From: Sva-07 sp041686315
GTDB lineage: Bacteria > Actinomycetota > Acidimicrobiia > Acidimicrobiales > Ilumatobacteraceae
DNA: 18,468 bases
Direction: 5' to 3'
Assembly (NCBI GenBank): GCA_041686315.1
Contig: JAWLEC010000054.1
Coordinates: 1-18,468, forward strand
Shown in pieces: positions 5,392 through 13,380 of this stretch (position 1 is the stretch's first letter; each line of letters begins with the position of its first letter). The notes beneath the pieces were generated by a model. It saw only the letters and a list, made by a program, of their open reading frames with translations, was not told the DNA's origin and made no database searches. Made by a program: the position numbers and the translations under genes.

Positions 5392-6946
5392 CGAATCCGG
5401 CGATGGTCCCCTCGTGCAGTTGCTCGATCGGTTCGACGGGGCGCGTCGCGACTTCTCGTACGGTCTCGGTGTCGCCGAGCGCGGACGGGTGGCGAGCGTG
5501 GCGAGCGGCGTCGTGCACTTCGCCGGTCTGGAGAGCGTCGGGTTCGAGGAGCTGGTGCGGTTCCGTCCCCGTCGCGGCGGGGAGTCGGCGCTCGGCCTGG
5601 TGCTCGATCTCGATGAGGACGTCGCGGGCGCGGTGGTGCTCGGCAGCGAGGACCGCGTCGAGTCGGGTGACGGCGTGATGCTGACCGGTCGCGTGATGGA
5701 CGTGCCCGTCGGCGAAGCGCTGCTGGGGCGGGTGGTCGACGCCGCCGGGCGCCCGCTCGACGGTCGCGGGCGCCTGGGCAACCAGGAACGTCGACCGATC
5801 GAACGCCGGCCTCCCGAGATCATGGACCGGGCGCCGGTGGAGGTGCCGTTGCAGACCGGGATCAAGGCGATCGACGCACTCGTGCCGATCGGGCGCGGCC
5901 AGCGTGAGCTGATCGTCGGCGATCGTCAGACCGGCAAGACGACGATTGCGATCGACACGATCCTGAACCAGCGCGACACCGGCGTGGTGTGTGTGTACTG
6001 CGCGGTCGGTCAGCAGACGTCGTCGGTGGCCAAGGTCCTCGCCCGGCTGCGCGACAGCGGGGCCATCGAGAACTCGGTCGTGGTGGTGGCGACGGGCGAG
6101 GACTCGGTCGGGGCGCGTTACGTCGCGCCGTATTCGGCCACCACGATCGCGGAGTACTTCATGGATCGAGGCGACGACGTCCTGATCGTGTACGACGACC
6201 TCACCCGGCATGCTCGGGCCTATCGGGAACTCTCGCTGCTCCTGCGTCGCCCGCCGGGCCGCGAGGCGTTCCCGGGCGACATCTTCTACGTCCATTCCCG
6301 CTTGCTGGAGAGGGCGGCGCACGTCGGCTCCGAGCAGGGCGGTGGGTCCATGACCGCTCTCCCCGTGATCGAGACCCAGGAGGAGAACCTGGCGACGTAC
6401 ATCCCGACGAACCTCGTGTCGATCACCGACGGTCAGGTCTACCTGTCACCGGTGCTGTTCCGTCGGGGGCAGCTCCCGGCGGTGGACGTCGGGCGGTCGG
6501 TCTCACGTGTCGGCGGGCGGGCTCAGCTTCCGGCATACCGCTCGGTGGGGGGAAGCCTGCGTCTGTCGTATTCGCAGTTCGAGGAACTCGAACGATTCAC
6601 GCGATACGGAGCCCGACTCGAGAAGGAACGCCAGCAGGAACTGGAGCGGGGCCGGCTCGTCCGCGCCGCTCTGGAGCAGTCGGCCTCCGACACCCGGACG
6701 GTGATGGAGCAGCTGGCCCTGCTCGTCGCCGTCACGGACGGCGTCTTCGACGGCCTCGACCCCGACCGCCTGGCCGATGTCGAGCGGGTGATCCGCGACC
6801 GGATCGGACGCCTCGACGACGTCGAGGAGGTACTGCTGGAGGGCGGACAGCTCGGTGAGGAGGAGCGGTCGGCGATCCACGAGTTGGCCGAGGCTGCCCG
6901 GTCGGAGGTACAGCCGCGTGAGGGTGCGAACGGGGCGGAGGGATGA
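5381..6946 (+). CDS. atpA: N-type ATPase subunit alpha
   Basis: This is the non-catalytic nucleotide-binding subunit of the F1 head. The protein has 521 aa. The Walker A loop is GDRQTGKT (residues 180-187). The arginine finger is R376 in SVSRVGG, the same number as in E. coli, and it reaches into the catalytic site of beta. The block VGSEQGGGSMTALPVIETQ is canonical. The N-terminal region (about 1-95) has the usual beta-barrel fold pattern, preceded by a helix. I chose ATG 5381. GTG 5372 is in frame and would add three residues. Both lie inside the end of atpF, so translation is probably coupled. The stop overlaps the atpG start (ATGA at 6943-6946). Confidence 0.97.
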   Translation: MSADESGDGPLVQLLDRFDGARRDFSYGLGVAERGRVASVASGVVHFAGLESVGFEELVRFRPRRGGESALGLVLDLDEDVAGAVVLGSEDRVESGDGVMLTGRVMDVPVGEALLGRVVDAAGRPLDGRGRLGNQERRPIERRPPEIMDRAPVEVPLQTGIKAIDALVPIGRGQRELIVGDRQTGKTTIAIDTILNQRDTGVVCVYCAVGQQTSSVAKVLARLRDSGAIENSVVVVATGEDSVGARYVAPYSATTIAEYFMDRGDDVLIVYDDLTRHARAYRELSLLLRRPPGREAFPGDIFYVHSRLLERAAHVGSEQGGGSMTALPVIETQEENLATYIPTNLVSITDGQVYLSPVLFRRGQLPAVDVGRSVSRVGGRAQLPAYRSVGGSLRLSYSQFEELERFTRYGARLEKERQQELERGRLVRAALEQSASDTRTVMEQLALLVAVTDGVFDGLDPDRLADVERVIRDRIGRLDDVEEVLLEGGQLGEEERSAIHELAEAARSEVQPREGANGAEG

Positions 6947-7839
6947 CCGAGACGCTCCAGCAGCTCGGCCGCCGTCTGGCCTCGACCGAGGAGCTGAACT
7001 CGGTGACCTCCACCATGAAGGGGTTGGCGGCCGTGAACGTGCGCCACTTCCAGCGGGCAGCGCACGTGATGGACCGCTACGAGCGCACGATCGAACGCGG
7101 CATCCAGATCGTGCTGCGCGACACGCCCGACACCGAGGTGCGCGCGGCGAACTCCGACCCGTCCGGTGCGGTCGCCGTGGTGGTGTTCGGTTCGAATCAG
7201 GGCCTCTGTGGCCCGGTGAACCGGCGCGTGGTGCGCCACACCCACGAGCACCTCGGCGCCTGGTTGGGCGACGGCATGGACCGGCTCGAGCACGTCGTCG
7301 CCATCGGCGACCGGTTGGCGGCCGAACTCGAGGTGGCCGAACTCGCCCCGACCGAGCGGCATCCTCTCCCCAGCACGCTTCCTGGCATCGGCCGCCGTGC
7401 CGACGACCTGCTGGTGCGCCTCGACGAGTTGCTCGTCGACACGCCCGGCATCGTGATCAAGCTCGCCTACGCCCACATGGGTGAGAGGGAGACCAGCTAC
7501 GAACCGGTGATCGATCAGCTCGTGCCGCTCGACGTGGGCTGGCTCGACTCGCTGCGGGCGGCACCGTGGCCGACCAACCAGCTGCCGACCTACACGATGC
7601 CGCGCCGGGCGATCTTCTCGTCGCTGACGCGCCACCTGCTGTACGTGCGGCTGCACCGCAGCTTCGCCCAGACGATGGCCGCCGTGGCCGCCAGTCGGAT
7701 GTCGGCGATGGAGAGCGCGCAGGAGAACGTGGACGAGCGCCTGCAGGAACTCCGGCGCCGCCATCACCTGGTGCGTCAGTCGCAGATCACCGGCGAACTG
7801 CTCGACGTGGTGTCGGGTTTCGAGGTGATCAACGGCTGA
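6943..7839 (+). CDS. atpG: N-type ATPase subunit gamma
   Basis: This is the central rotor shaft. The protein has 298 aa. The N-terminal helix carries the family pattern L-x-R-R-x-x-S-x-E-E-L-x-S-V-T-x-T-M-K-x-L-A. The C-terminal helix has AASRMSAMESAQENV followed by a coiled, basic end; these paired helices form the shaft. A Rossmann-like middle part includes AVVVFGSNQGLCGPVN (about residues 77-92). The start ATG 6943 follows a GGCGGAGGG Shine-Dalgarno and overlaps the atpA stop. As last gene of the operon it is followed 18 bases later by a long palindrome that probably ends the transcript. Confidence 0.96.
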   Translation: MTETLQQLGRRLASTEELNSVTSTMKGLAAVNVRHFQRAAHVMDRYERTIERGIQIVLRDTPDTEVRAANSDPSGAVAVVVFGSNQGLCGPVNRRVVRHTHEHLGAWLGDGMDRLEHVVAIGDRLAAELEVAELAPTERHPLPSTLPGIGRRADDLLVRLDELLVDTPGIVIKLAYAHMGERETSYEPVIDQLVPLDVGWLDSLRAAPWPTNQLPTYTMPRRAIFSSLTRHLLYVRLHRSFAQTMAAVAASRMSAMESAQENVDERLQELRRRHHLVRQSQITGELLDVVSGFEVING

Positions 7840-7857
7840 CCCGCCCAGACCGCGCAA

Positions 7858-7919
7858 CCACCGTTTGCGTGACGGTTTCGTCGGGGTGCCCCAACGAAAG
7901 TGTCACGCAAACGTGGTGG
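7858..7919. repeat. Palindromic element, copy 2 (right flank of the ATPase operon); likely bidirectional terminator
   Basis: This is a nearly perfect 62-bp palindrome with arms of about 30 bp. The left arm reads CCACC-GTTTGCGTGAC-GG-TTTCGT-CGGGG. The right arm reads CCCCAACGAAA, two or three unpaired bases, GTCACGCAAAC and GTGGTGG. It sits between the convergent genes atpG and the Fe-S reductase gene, where a two-way terminator is expected. It shares 26 of 28 bases of its right arm with copy 1 (612-672). It overlaps the 3' end of the minus-strand gene, whose stop codon (7903-7905) lies in the right arm. Confidence 0.88.
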
Positions 7920-10236
7920 ATTCGTCGCCGGAGCCGGCGTCGCTCGGGATGGCCGTGGTCGGGGCGGTGGCGTCACCGGCGGTGGCGAACGGCGACGTCG
8001 TGTGGTGCATCGCTGCCTCGCCCGCCTCGATCGCCTCCAGCAGGTGGATCGAGATGTCGGCGACGCGCACCTGTTCCTCCTCGACGCCGGCACCCTTCAC
8101 GCCGTCGTCGAGCATGATGTAGCAGAACGGACAGGCCGTGGCGACCCGGGTCGCACCGGTCGACAGGGCCTCGGCCGCCCGCTCGTCGTTCACCTTCGTG
8201 CCGACGTTCTCCTCCATCCACATGCGGGCGCCGCCGGCACCGCAGCACATGCCCGTGGTGCCGTTGCGCGGCATCTCCACCACGTCGACGCCCTTGATCG
8301 ACGCCACCACCTTGCGCGGCGCGAGGTACACGTCGTTGTGGCGGCCCAGGTAGCACGAGTCGTGGTAGGTGATCCGCTCCTCCAGCGTCGCCTGGCTCAC
8401 GTCGAGCTGGCCCGACTCGATCAGCTCCTCGAGCAACTGGGTGTGGTGCACCACCTCGTAGTTGCCGCCGATCTGCGGGTACTCGTTGAGCAGCGTGTTG
8501 AAGCAGTGCGGGCACTGGGTGATGATCTTCTTCACGCCCATGCCGTTGAGCATCTCCACGTTGGGCTGGGCGAGCATCTGGAACAGGTACTCGTTGCCCG
8601 ACCGGCGCGCCGGGTCACCGGTGCACATCTCCGACGGGCCGAGCACCGACACGTCGATGCCCGCTCGGCGCAGCAGCTGGGCCATCGACTGCGTGACCTT
8701 CTTGTTCTTGTCGTCGAACGAGCCGGCACAGCCCACCCAGTAGAGGTACTCCGACTGCAGCGCCTCGCCCGGGTCGACGATGGTGACGCCGTCGAGCCCC
8801 ACGGCCCAGTCACCGCGTTCGCCCTGGTTGAGCCCCCAGGGGTTCATCTGGTTCTCCATCGCCCGGTAGGCGTTGCCCAGCTCGGCCGGGAAGTTCGACT
8901 CCATCAGCGACAGGTAGCGCCGCATGTCGAAGATCTTGTCGGTGATCTCGATGTTGACCGGGCAGATCTCGTCGCACGCCTTGCACGTCGTGCACGCCCA
9001 GATCTCCTCGGGCGTGATGCGCTCGAACAGCGAGTTGGCGCTGACGGTGACTTCCGGGTCGGTGCCGAGGGGCGGGCTCACCGTCGGAGTGCCGGTGGCA
9101 GCCATCACCTCGCCCGACTTCAACACGATCTCGCGCGGGTCGAGCGACTTGCCCGTGGCGTGGGCGGGGCAGACGCTGGTGCAGCGCCCGCACATCGTGC
9201 ACGCGTCCAGGTCGAGCAGCTGCTTCCAGGTGAAGTCCTCCACCGACGACGCACCGAAGCTCTCGAGCTCGGTCTCCATCAGGTCGGGCATCGGCCGCAT
9301 CGCTCCCTTCGGGCGCTCCTTGTCCTTCAGGTACATGTTGAGCGGTGACGTGAAGATGTGACGCAGCATCGTGAGCGGCAGCAGCACCAGGAACGCCACG
9401 AAGGTGGCGACGTGGGCGATCCACCACCACTGGTGCCACGTGTCGAGGGCGCTCTGCGACCAGCCGTCGACGAGGGTGGCGAGCGGGTAGCCGATGAACG
9501 CCCAGCGCTCGTAGTCGGGCATGCCCTCCTGGGCGATACGGAACATCTCGGCGCCGTAGCCGGTCACGCCGATGGCGAAGAACGTGCCGAGGATGGCGGC
9601 GTGTTCGGGCTTGGACTTGATGCGGATGCGATAGGGGCGCTGCACGTAGCGTCGCACGATCGCCCACACCACGCCGACGAGGAAGACGAGGCCCGCGGCG
9701 TCACCGACGAAGGCATAGGCGCGATAGGTGTCGCCGTGGAGGAACTTCAGCGACTCGGGCAGCTGATGGTCGATCTCGAGCACGGTGGTGACACCGACCA
9801 GCACGAGGAACCCGAAGTAGATCATCGAGTGCATGAGCCCGGCGCCGGCGTCGCGCAGCAGCGTCTGCATGTAGGCGCCGGCTCGGAAGTCCTTCAGGCG
9901 CTGTGCGGCGTTCTTGCGGGTGGTGTGCCGCTGGGCCGGAGCGCCGCGCTCCCAGTTCTTCATGCGGTTGGAGAACATGATCGCGGTCCAGATGATCGCG
10001 ACCGGCATCAACGTGTAGAAGGCGATCTGGATCGGACCGGGAATGTTGACGAACACCGTGCGGTGCACGGGGTTGTCGTTCTTCCAGCCGGTGATCTGCG
10101 GCAGGATGCCCGACAGCAGCGTGAACAGGCCCACGGCCACACCGACCACCAGCACGACCTGGTGGGGCTTGACGCGGGTGGGCGGCTTGGGAGCGTCGTC
10201 GTGGGACGTCGCGGGCTGATCGACCTGGGTGCTCAT
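7903..10236 (-). CDS. etfD: Membrane-bound Fe-S oxidoreductase, EtfD/HdrD-like
   Basis: The protein has 777 aa. The N-terminal part (about 25-300) has several membrane helices resembling the cytochrome b-type gamma subunit of nitrate reductase. Two 4Fe-4S motifs follow: C346-x2-C349-x2-C352-x3-C356 and C415-x2-C418-x2-C421-x3-C425. Two CCG-type (DUF224/HdrD-like) domains come last, one with C503, C538, C575 and C578, the other with C628, C664-C665, C702 and C705. This architecture matches M. tuberculosis Rv0338c (EtfD), which is reported to pass electrons from the electron-transferring flavoprotein to menaquinone during beta-oxidation. The symbol is tentative, because other heterodisulfide-reductase-like proteins share the layout. 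The first CCG domain reads CTG rather than CCG. The C-terminus (TTFA, stop) is encoded by palindromic element 2. No etfBA genes are adjacent. Confidence 0.9.
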   Translation of the reverse strand: MSTQVDQPATSHDDAPKPPTRVKPHQVVLVVGVAVGLFTLLSGILPQITGWKNDNPVHRTVFVNIPGPIQIAFYTLMPVAIIWTAIMFSNRMKNWERGAPAQRHTTRKNAAQRLKDFRAGAYMQTLLRDAGAGLMHSMIYFGFLVLVGVTTVLEIDHQLPESLKFLHGDTYRAYAFVGDAAGLVFLVGVVWAIVRRYVQRPYRIRIKSKPEHAAILGTFFAIGVTGYGAEMFRIAQEGMPDYERWAFIGYPLATLVDGWSQSALDTWHQWWWIAHVATFVAFLVLLPLTMLRHIFTSPLNMYLKDKERPKGAMRPMPDLMETELESFGASSVEDFTWKQLLDLDACTMCGRCTSVCPAHATGKSLDPREIVLKSGEVMAATGTPTVSPPLGTDPEVTVSANSLFERITPEEIWACTTCKACDEICPVNIEITDKIFDMRRYLSLMESNFPAELGNAYRAMENQMNPWGLNQGERGDWAVGLDGVTIVDPGEALQSEYLYWVGCAGSFDDKNKKVTQSMAQLLRRAGIDVSVLGPSEMCTGDPARRSGNEYLFQMLAQPNVEMLNGMGVKKIITQCPHCFNTLLNEYPQIGGNYEVVHHTQLLEELIESGQLDVSQATLEERITYHDSCYLGRHNDVYLAPRKVVASIKGVDVVEMPRNGTTGMCCGAGGARMWMEENVGTKVNDERAAEALSTGATRVATACPFCYIMLDDGVKGAGVEEEQVRVADISIHLLEAIEAGEAAMHHTTSPFATAGDATAPTTAIPSDAGSGDESTTFA

Positions 10237-10246
10237 GACGGCCGCG

Positions 10247-10276
10247 AGGCTACTCGTTGGTAACCCCGCGGGTCAT
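10247..10276 (-). promoter_or_regulatory. Putative promoter of the Fe-S oxidoreductase gene
   Basis: On the minus strand, ATGACC (10276-10271), an 18-base spacer and TAGCCT (10252-10247) form a candidate -35/-10 pair. The -10 fits the actinobacterial TANNNT pattern and ends 10 bases before ATG 10236. Any transcript would therefore have a leader of only a few bases. The -35 match is weak. Confidence 0.4.
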
Positions 10277-10285
10277 GTCGACGGG

Positions 10286-10711
10286 TCAGCCGAAGTACTG
10301 GCGGTCGAGGTCGCGGATGCGACCCGCCAGACTGGAGAGCAGCTTGTGCGAGATCGCCGGTACGTCGTCGATCACGCCGAGGAAGCGGCGCTGGTCGATC
10401 ACCAGCAGCGTGCAGTCGGTGGCACAGACCGCGGTGGCCGTACGCGGTCCGTGGTCGAGCAGCGACAGCTCGCCCACCACGGCGCCCGGGCCGAGCGTGG
10501 CCACCTTGCGGTTGTTCCGCCTGATGTCGACCTCGCCGTCGAGCACGACGAACGCCTCACGACCCGTCTGGCCCTGATCGACGATGAGCGACCCTGCGGT
10601 CATCTTGATCTCGTCACTCGCCTTCGCAACCTTCTCGAGCTCCTTCTTGTTGCACGCACTGAACAGTGCAACGTTGCGGAGAGTGTCCAGGTGTCGTTTC
10701 ATGCTCGCCAT
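10286..10711 (-). CDS. Stand-alone cyclic-nucleotide-binding (Crp-type) domain protein
   Basis: The protein has 141 aa, and essentially all of it is one cNMP-binding beta-barrel with flanking helices. The phosphate-binding cassette is recognisable: G80-E81-L-S, then P89-R90-T91-A. E81 and R90 are the residues that contact the ribose and phosphate of cAMP in CRP, so ligand binding is plausible. No helix-turn-helix follows, so it is not itself a CRP-like DNA-binding regulator. It probably acts through protein contacts. It lies between gpmA and the Fe-S oxidoreductase gene on the same strand, with gaps of 60 and 49 bases. ATG 10711 is preferred because a -10-like TAAGGT sits 7 bases upstream; ATG 10702 is the alternative. 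Function unknown. Confidence 0.85.
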   Translation of the reverse strand: MASMKRHLDTLRNVALFSACNKKELEKVAKASDEIKMTAGSLIVDQGQTGREAFVVLDGEVDIRRNNRKVATLGPGAVVGELSLLDHGPRTATAVCATDCTLLVIDQRRFLGVIDDVPAISHKLLSSLAGRIRDLDRQYFG

Positions 10712-10718
10712 CTGCGGA

Positions 10719-10724
10719 ACCTTA
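10719..10724 (-). promoter_or_regulatory. -10 element, putative leaderless start of the cNMP-domain gene
   Basis: TAAGGT on the minus strand matches TANNNT, and 7 bases separate it from ATG 10711. Transcription would begin at or next to the start codon. No clear -35 is seen. Confidence 0.45.
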
Positions 10725-10771
10725 TGCGCGCTCGTGCAGCGCAGACGTCACCGGTGCGCCGCTGCGTCGTC

Positions 10772-11521
10772 TCAGCCGGTGCCGGCCTGCGCGGCGACCG
10801 CCTCGGCGGCGGCGGCGATGGCATCGGGATCACCGAGGTACTCGGCCGACGTCACGGCCAGACGCTCGTCGAAGTCGTACCGGCGAGGGGCCCCCGTGGG
10901 GATGTTGACCTCGCCGATCTCGTCGTCGCTCACGCCCTCGAGGTGCTTCAGCAGCGCCCGCAGCGAGTTGCCGTGGGCGGTGACGAGCACGGTCTGGTCG
11001 TCGAGCAGCTGCGGTGCGATGCGGTCGTACCAGTACGGCAGCACCCGGGCCACCACGTCCTTCAGGCACTCCGAACCCGGCAGCACGTCGGGTGGCAGGT
11101 GTGCATAGCGGGGGTCGTTCGCCGGATGCTCGGGCGAGTGGAGATCGACGGCGGGTGGCGGGGTGTCGTAGCCGCGGCGCCATGCGTAGACCTGCTCGGC
11201 GCCGTGATGCTCGGTGGTCTCTTGCTTGTCGAGGCCCTGGAGGGCGCCGTAGTGGCGCTCGTTGAGCCGCCAGTTGCGCTCGACCGGGAGCCAGGCCTGG
11301 TCCATCGCGTCGAGTGCCAGGTTCTGGGTGACCACGGCACGCGTCTGCAACGAGGTGTGCGAGGTGTCGAACCGCAACCCCGCCTCCGCCATGGTGACGC
11401 CGGCCGCCACCGCCTCGCTGCGGCCCAGGACGGTGAGAGGCACGTCGTGCCATCCGGTGAACAGGTTGGCACGGTTCCACTCCGACTGGCCGTGGCGGAG
11501 GATCACGAGCGTTCCGGTCAT
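10772..11521 (-). CDS. gpmA: 2,3-bisphosphoglycerate-dependent phosphoglycerate mutase
   Basis: This enzyme interconverts 3- and 2-phosphoglycerate in glycolysis and gluconeogenesis. The protein has 249 aa, close to the 250 of E. coli GpmA. All catalytic residues are visible: the phosphohistidine H10 in LRHGQSEWN, R61, E88 in NERHYGALQG, and H183 in TAHGNSLRA. Each is one less than its E. coli number. I chose ATG 11521 because the family begins directly before this motif and a -10-like TACGAT lies 7 bases upstream. The open frame extends to 11626, but that part has no family match. The C-terminal 20 residues are Ala-rich, as in other actinobacterial versions. Confidence 0.96.
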   Translation of the reverse strand: MTGTLVILRHGQSEWNRANLFTGWHDVPLTVLGRSEAVAAGVTMAEAGLRFDTSHTSLQTRAVVTQNLALDAMDQAWLPVERNWRLNERHYGALQGLDKQETTEHHGAEQVYAWRRGYDTPPPAVDLHSPEHPANDPRYAHLPPDVLPGSECLKDVVARVLPYWYDRIAPQLLDDQTVLVTAHGNSLRALLKHLEGVSDDEIGEVNIPTGAPRRYDFDERLAVTSAEYLGDPDAIAAAAEAVAAQAGTG

Positions 11522-11528
11522 GGCCCCG

Positions 11529-11534
11529 ATCGTA
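11529..11534 (-). promoter_or_regulatory. -10 element, putative leaderless start of gpmA
   Basis: TACGAT on the minus strand fits TANNNT and lies 7 bases before ATG 11521, the same spacing as at the cNMP-domain gene. No convincing -35 is visible. It shares the 116-bp divergent intergenic region with the promoter of the M14 peptidase gene. Confidence 0.45.
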
Positions 11535-11625
11535 GGGGCACCGCCCGGTGTCGGCACGTTGGCACGTCCGGTGTCGCCGGCGGCCGGGCGTCGGCGACAT
11601 CGCCGACCGCACTCGACGTGGTGCA

Positions 11626-11631
11626 TAGTCT
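11626..11631 (+). promoter_or_regulatory. -10 element, putative leaderless start of the M14 peptidase gene
   Basis: TAGTCT fits TANNNT and lies 6 bases before GTG 11638. The expected transcription start therefore falls on the start codon. No Shine-Dalgarno precedes the GTG, which supports a leaderless reading. Confidence 0.45.
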
Positions 11632-11637
11632 TCCGAC

Positions 11638-13380
11638 GTGACCAGCCACCACGACACGCCGGAGGCGTACGCGTTCGACCGTTTCCTCCGCCACGACGAG
11701 CTGGTGGCGTGGCTGGAACACCTGGCGGACGCCCATCCGGCGCTGGTGGCGATCGAGCGCTACGGGCGGTCGTACGAGGGACGCGACCTCCTCGTGGTCA
11801 CGGTCACCGACACGTCGACCGGTTCGCACGACACCAAACCGGCCCACTGGGTGGACGCCGCCATCCATGCGATCGAACTCACGGCCACGGTCGCCGCCTG
11901 TCACCTCCTGCAGCGCCTCGTCGACGGGTTCGAGGCCGGCGACGAGACGATCGTGCGAGCCCTGCGGACGCGCACCTTCTACGTCGTCCCGCGAGTCAAC
12001 CCCGACGGCGCCGAATGGGCCCTCGCCGATCCACCTCGCCTGCGTCGATCGAGCGTGCGCCCCTGGCCGTATCCCGACGCCCATCGCTGGCCGGGGCACC
12101 ACGTCGAGGACGTGGACGGCGACGGACGCATCCTGCAGATGCGCGTCGCGGATCCGAACGGCGCGTGGACCGTTCACCCCGACGACCTGCGTCTGCTCGT
12201 GCCGATCCCGCCGCAGGGCCCGACGGACGGGCGCCCCCGGTACCGCGTGTTCAGCGAGGGAACCGTCGACGACCACGACGGCTTCACCGTCCCCGTGCCC
12301 CATCCGCCCGAAGGGCTCGACCTGAACCGCAACTACCCGGCGGGATGGAGCCCGACGGTGCGCGGGTCGGGAGACCACCCGCTGTCCGAGCCCGAGATCG
12401 ACGCCCTGGTGCGCGCCGTCGCCGCCCGGCCGAACGTGTGCGGCGTCAACGCCTATCACACCTACGGCGGCGTCCTGCTCCGACCGTCGTCGACCCGACC
12501 CGACTCCGAGTTGCCGCCGCTCGACGTGTGGGTCTGGCAACGCCTGGCCGAGATCGGTGCCGACTGCACGGGCTATCCGTCGCACTCGGTGTACGAGGAC
12601 TTCACGTGGGATCGCTCCGACCTGATGAGCGGCGCCTCCGACGACTGGGCGTACGAGCACCTGGGTGTCTACGGCTGGACGACCGAGTTCTGGGATCCCG
12701 TGCACGCGGCTACGGGTCACCGCATGCCGACGCACCAGTGGTCGCTCGGGCCCACCGACGACGACGCCCTCGCCGTGCTGCGGTGGTTCGACGACCGCCC
12801 GACGTCCGATCCACGCACCGTGCCCTTCGTCGACTGGTACGCCTTCGACCATCCGCAGCTCGGCCACGTGGAGCTGGGCGGCTGGAACCGTCTGCACTCG
12901 TGGGTCAACCCGCCCGCCGGCCTCCTCCGCGCGGAGGTGACCGGTCACGCCGACTTCGCGATCGCCCAGGCCCTCGCGTCGCCACGTCTGGAGATCCTTC
13001 GGCACGACGTCGAGCAGCTCGGTGCCGACACCTGGCGTGTCGGCGTCGGCATCGCCAACACCGGTTGGCTGCCCACCACCGTGACCGAACACGCCGCCAA
13101 GCTCGGACTGGCGGGTCCCGTCGTGGCCGAACTGTCGGCGGGCGCGGGCACCGACGTGCTCGACGGCCCGACCCGGCGACGGTTCGGGCAGTTGCAGGGT
13201 GCGAGCGCCGCCCCGTTCAGCCGGTCCGGCGACGGCACGCCCGATCGGGTGTCGGCCACCTGGACGGTGCGGGCCGCAGCCGATGCGCAGGTCACCGTGT
13301 CGGCCGAACACCCTCGCGCCGGTCGTGACGTCGTCGTCATCACCCTGAGGCAGGATCCTGCCGGTTCCGGGGGCGCATGA
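11638..13380 (+). CDS. M14-like zinc carboxypeptidase
   Basis: The protein has 580 aa (GTG start). The M14 metallopeptidase pattern is complete. The zinc ligands are H77 and E80 (in IHAIEL) and H274 (in NAYHTYG). The substrate-binding pair is N230-R231 in LDLNRNYPAG, and the probable catalytic glutamate is E350 in TTEFWDP. The spacing between E80 and H274 (194 residues) is longer than the usual 110-135 because of an insertion. This insertion contains D158-V-D-G-D-G-R-I165, an EF-hand/dockerin-like Ca2+-binding loop pattern. Residues from about 430 to 570 look like a C-terminal beta-rich domain. No signal peptide is visible, so it may act in the cytoplasm; its substrate is unknown. The stop overlaps the transporter start (ATGA), so the two proteins are probably made together. 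Confidence 0.88.
   Translation: MTSHHDTPEAYAFDRFLRHDELVAWLEHLADAHPALVAIERYGRSYEGRDLLVVTVTDTSTGSHDTKPAHWVDAAIHAIELTATVAACHLLQRLVDGFEAGDETIVRALRTRTFYVVPRVNPDGAEWALADPPRLRRSSVRPWPYPDAHRWPGHHVEDVDGDGRILQMRVADPNGAWTVHPDDLRLLVPIPPQGPTDGRPRYRVFSEGTVDDHDGFTVPVPHPPEGLDLNRNYPAGWSPTVRGSGDHPLSEPEIDALVRAVAARPNVCGVNAYHTYGGVLLRPSSTRPDSELPPLDVWVWQRLAEIGADCTGYPSHSVYEDFTWDRSDLMSGASDDWAYEHLGVYGWTTEFWDPVHAATGHRMPTHQWSLGPTDDDALAVLRWFDDRPTSDPRTVPFVDWYAFDHPQLGHVELGGWNRLHSWVNPPAGLLRAEVTGHADFAIAQALASPRLEILRHDVEQLGADTWRVGVGIANTGWLPTTVTEHAAKLGLAGPVVAELSAGAGTDVLDGPTRRRFGQLQGASAAPFSRSGDGTPDRVSATWTVRAAADAQVTVSAEHPRAGRDVVVITLRQDPAGSGGA

Noticed and set aside
612..7919. Composite transposon
   Set aside because: There is no transposase or integrase inside or next to the repeats, and I could not see target-site duplications. 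Only a weaker cassette hypothesis is kept.
7900..11641. Plus-strand open frames opposite the Fe-S reductase, cNMP-domain gene and gpmA
   Set aside because: The minus-strand genes have complete catalytic and metal-binding motifs. The plus-strand frames have none.
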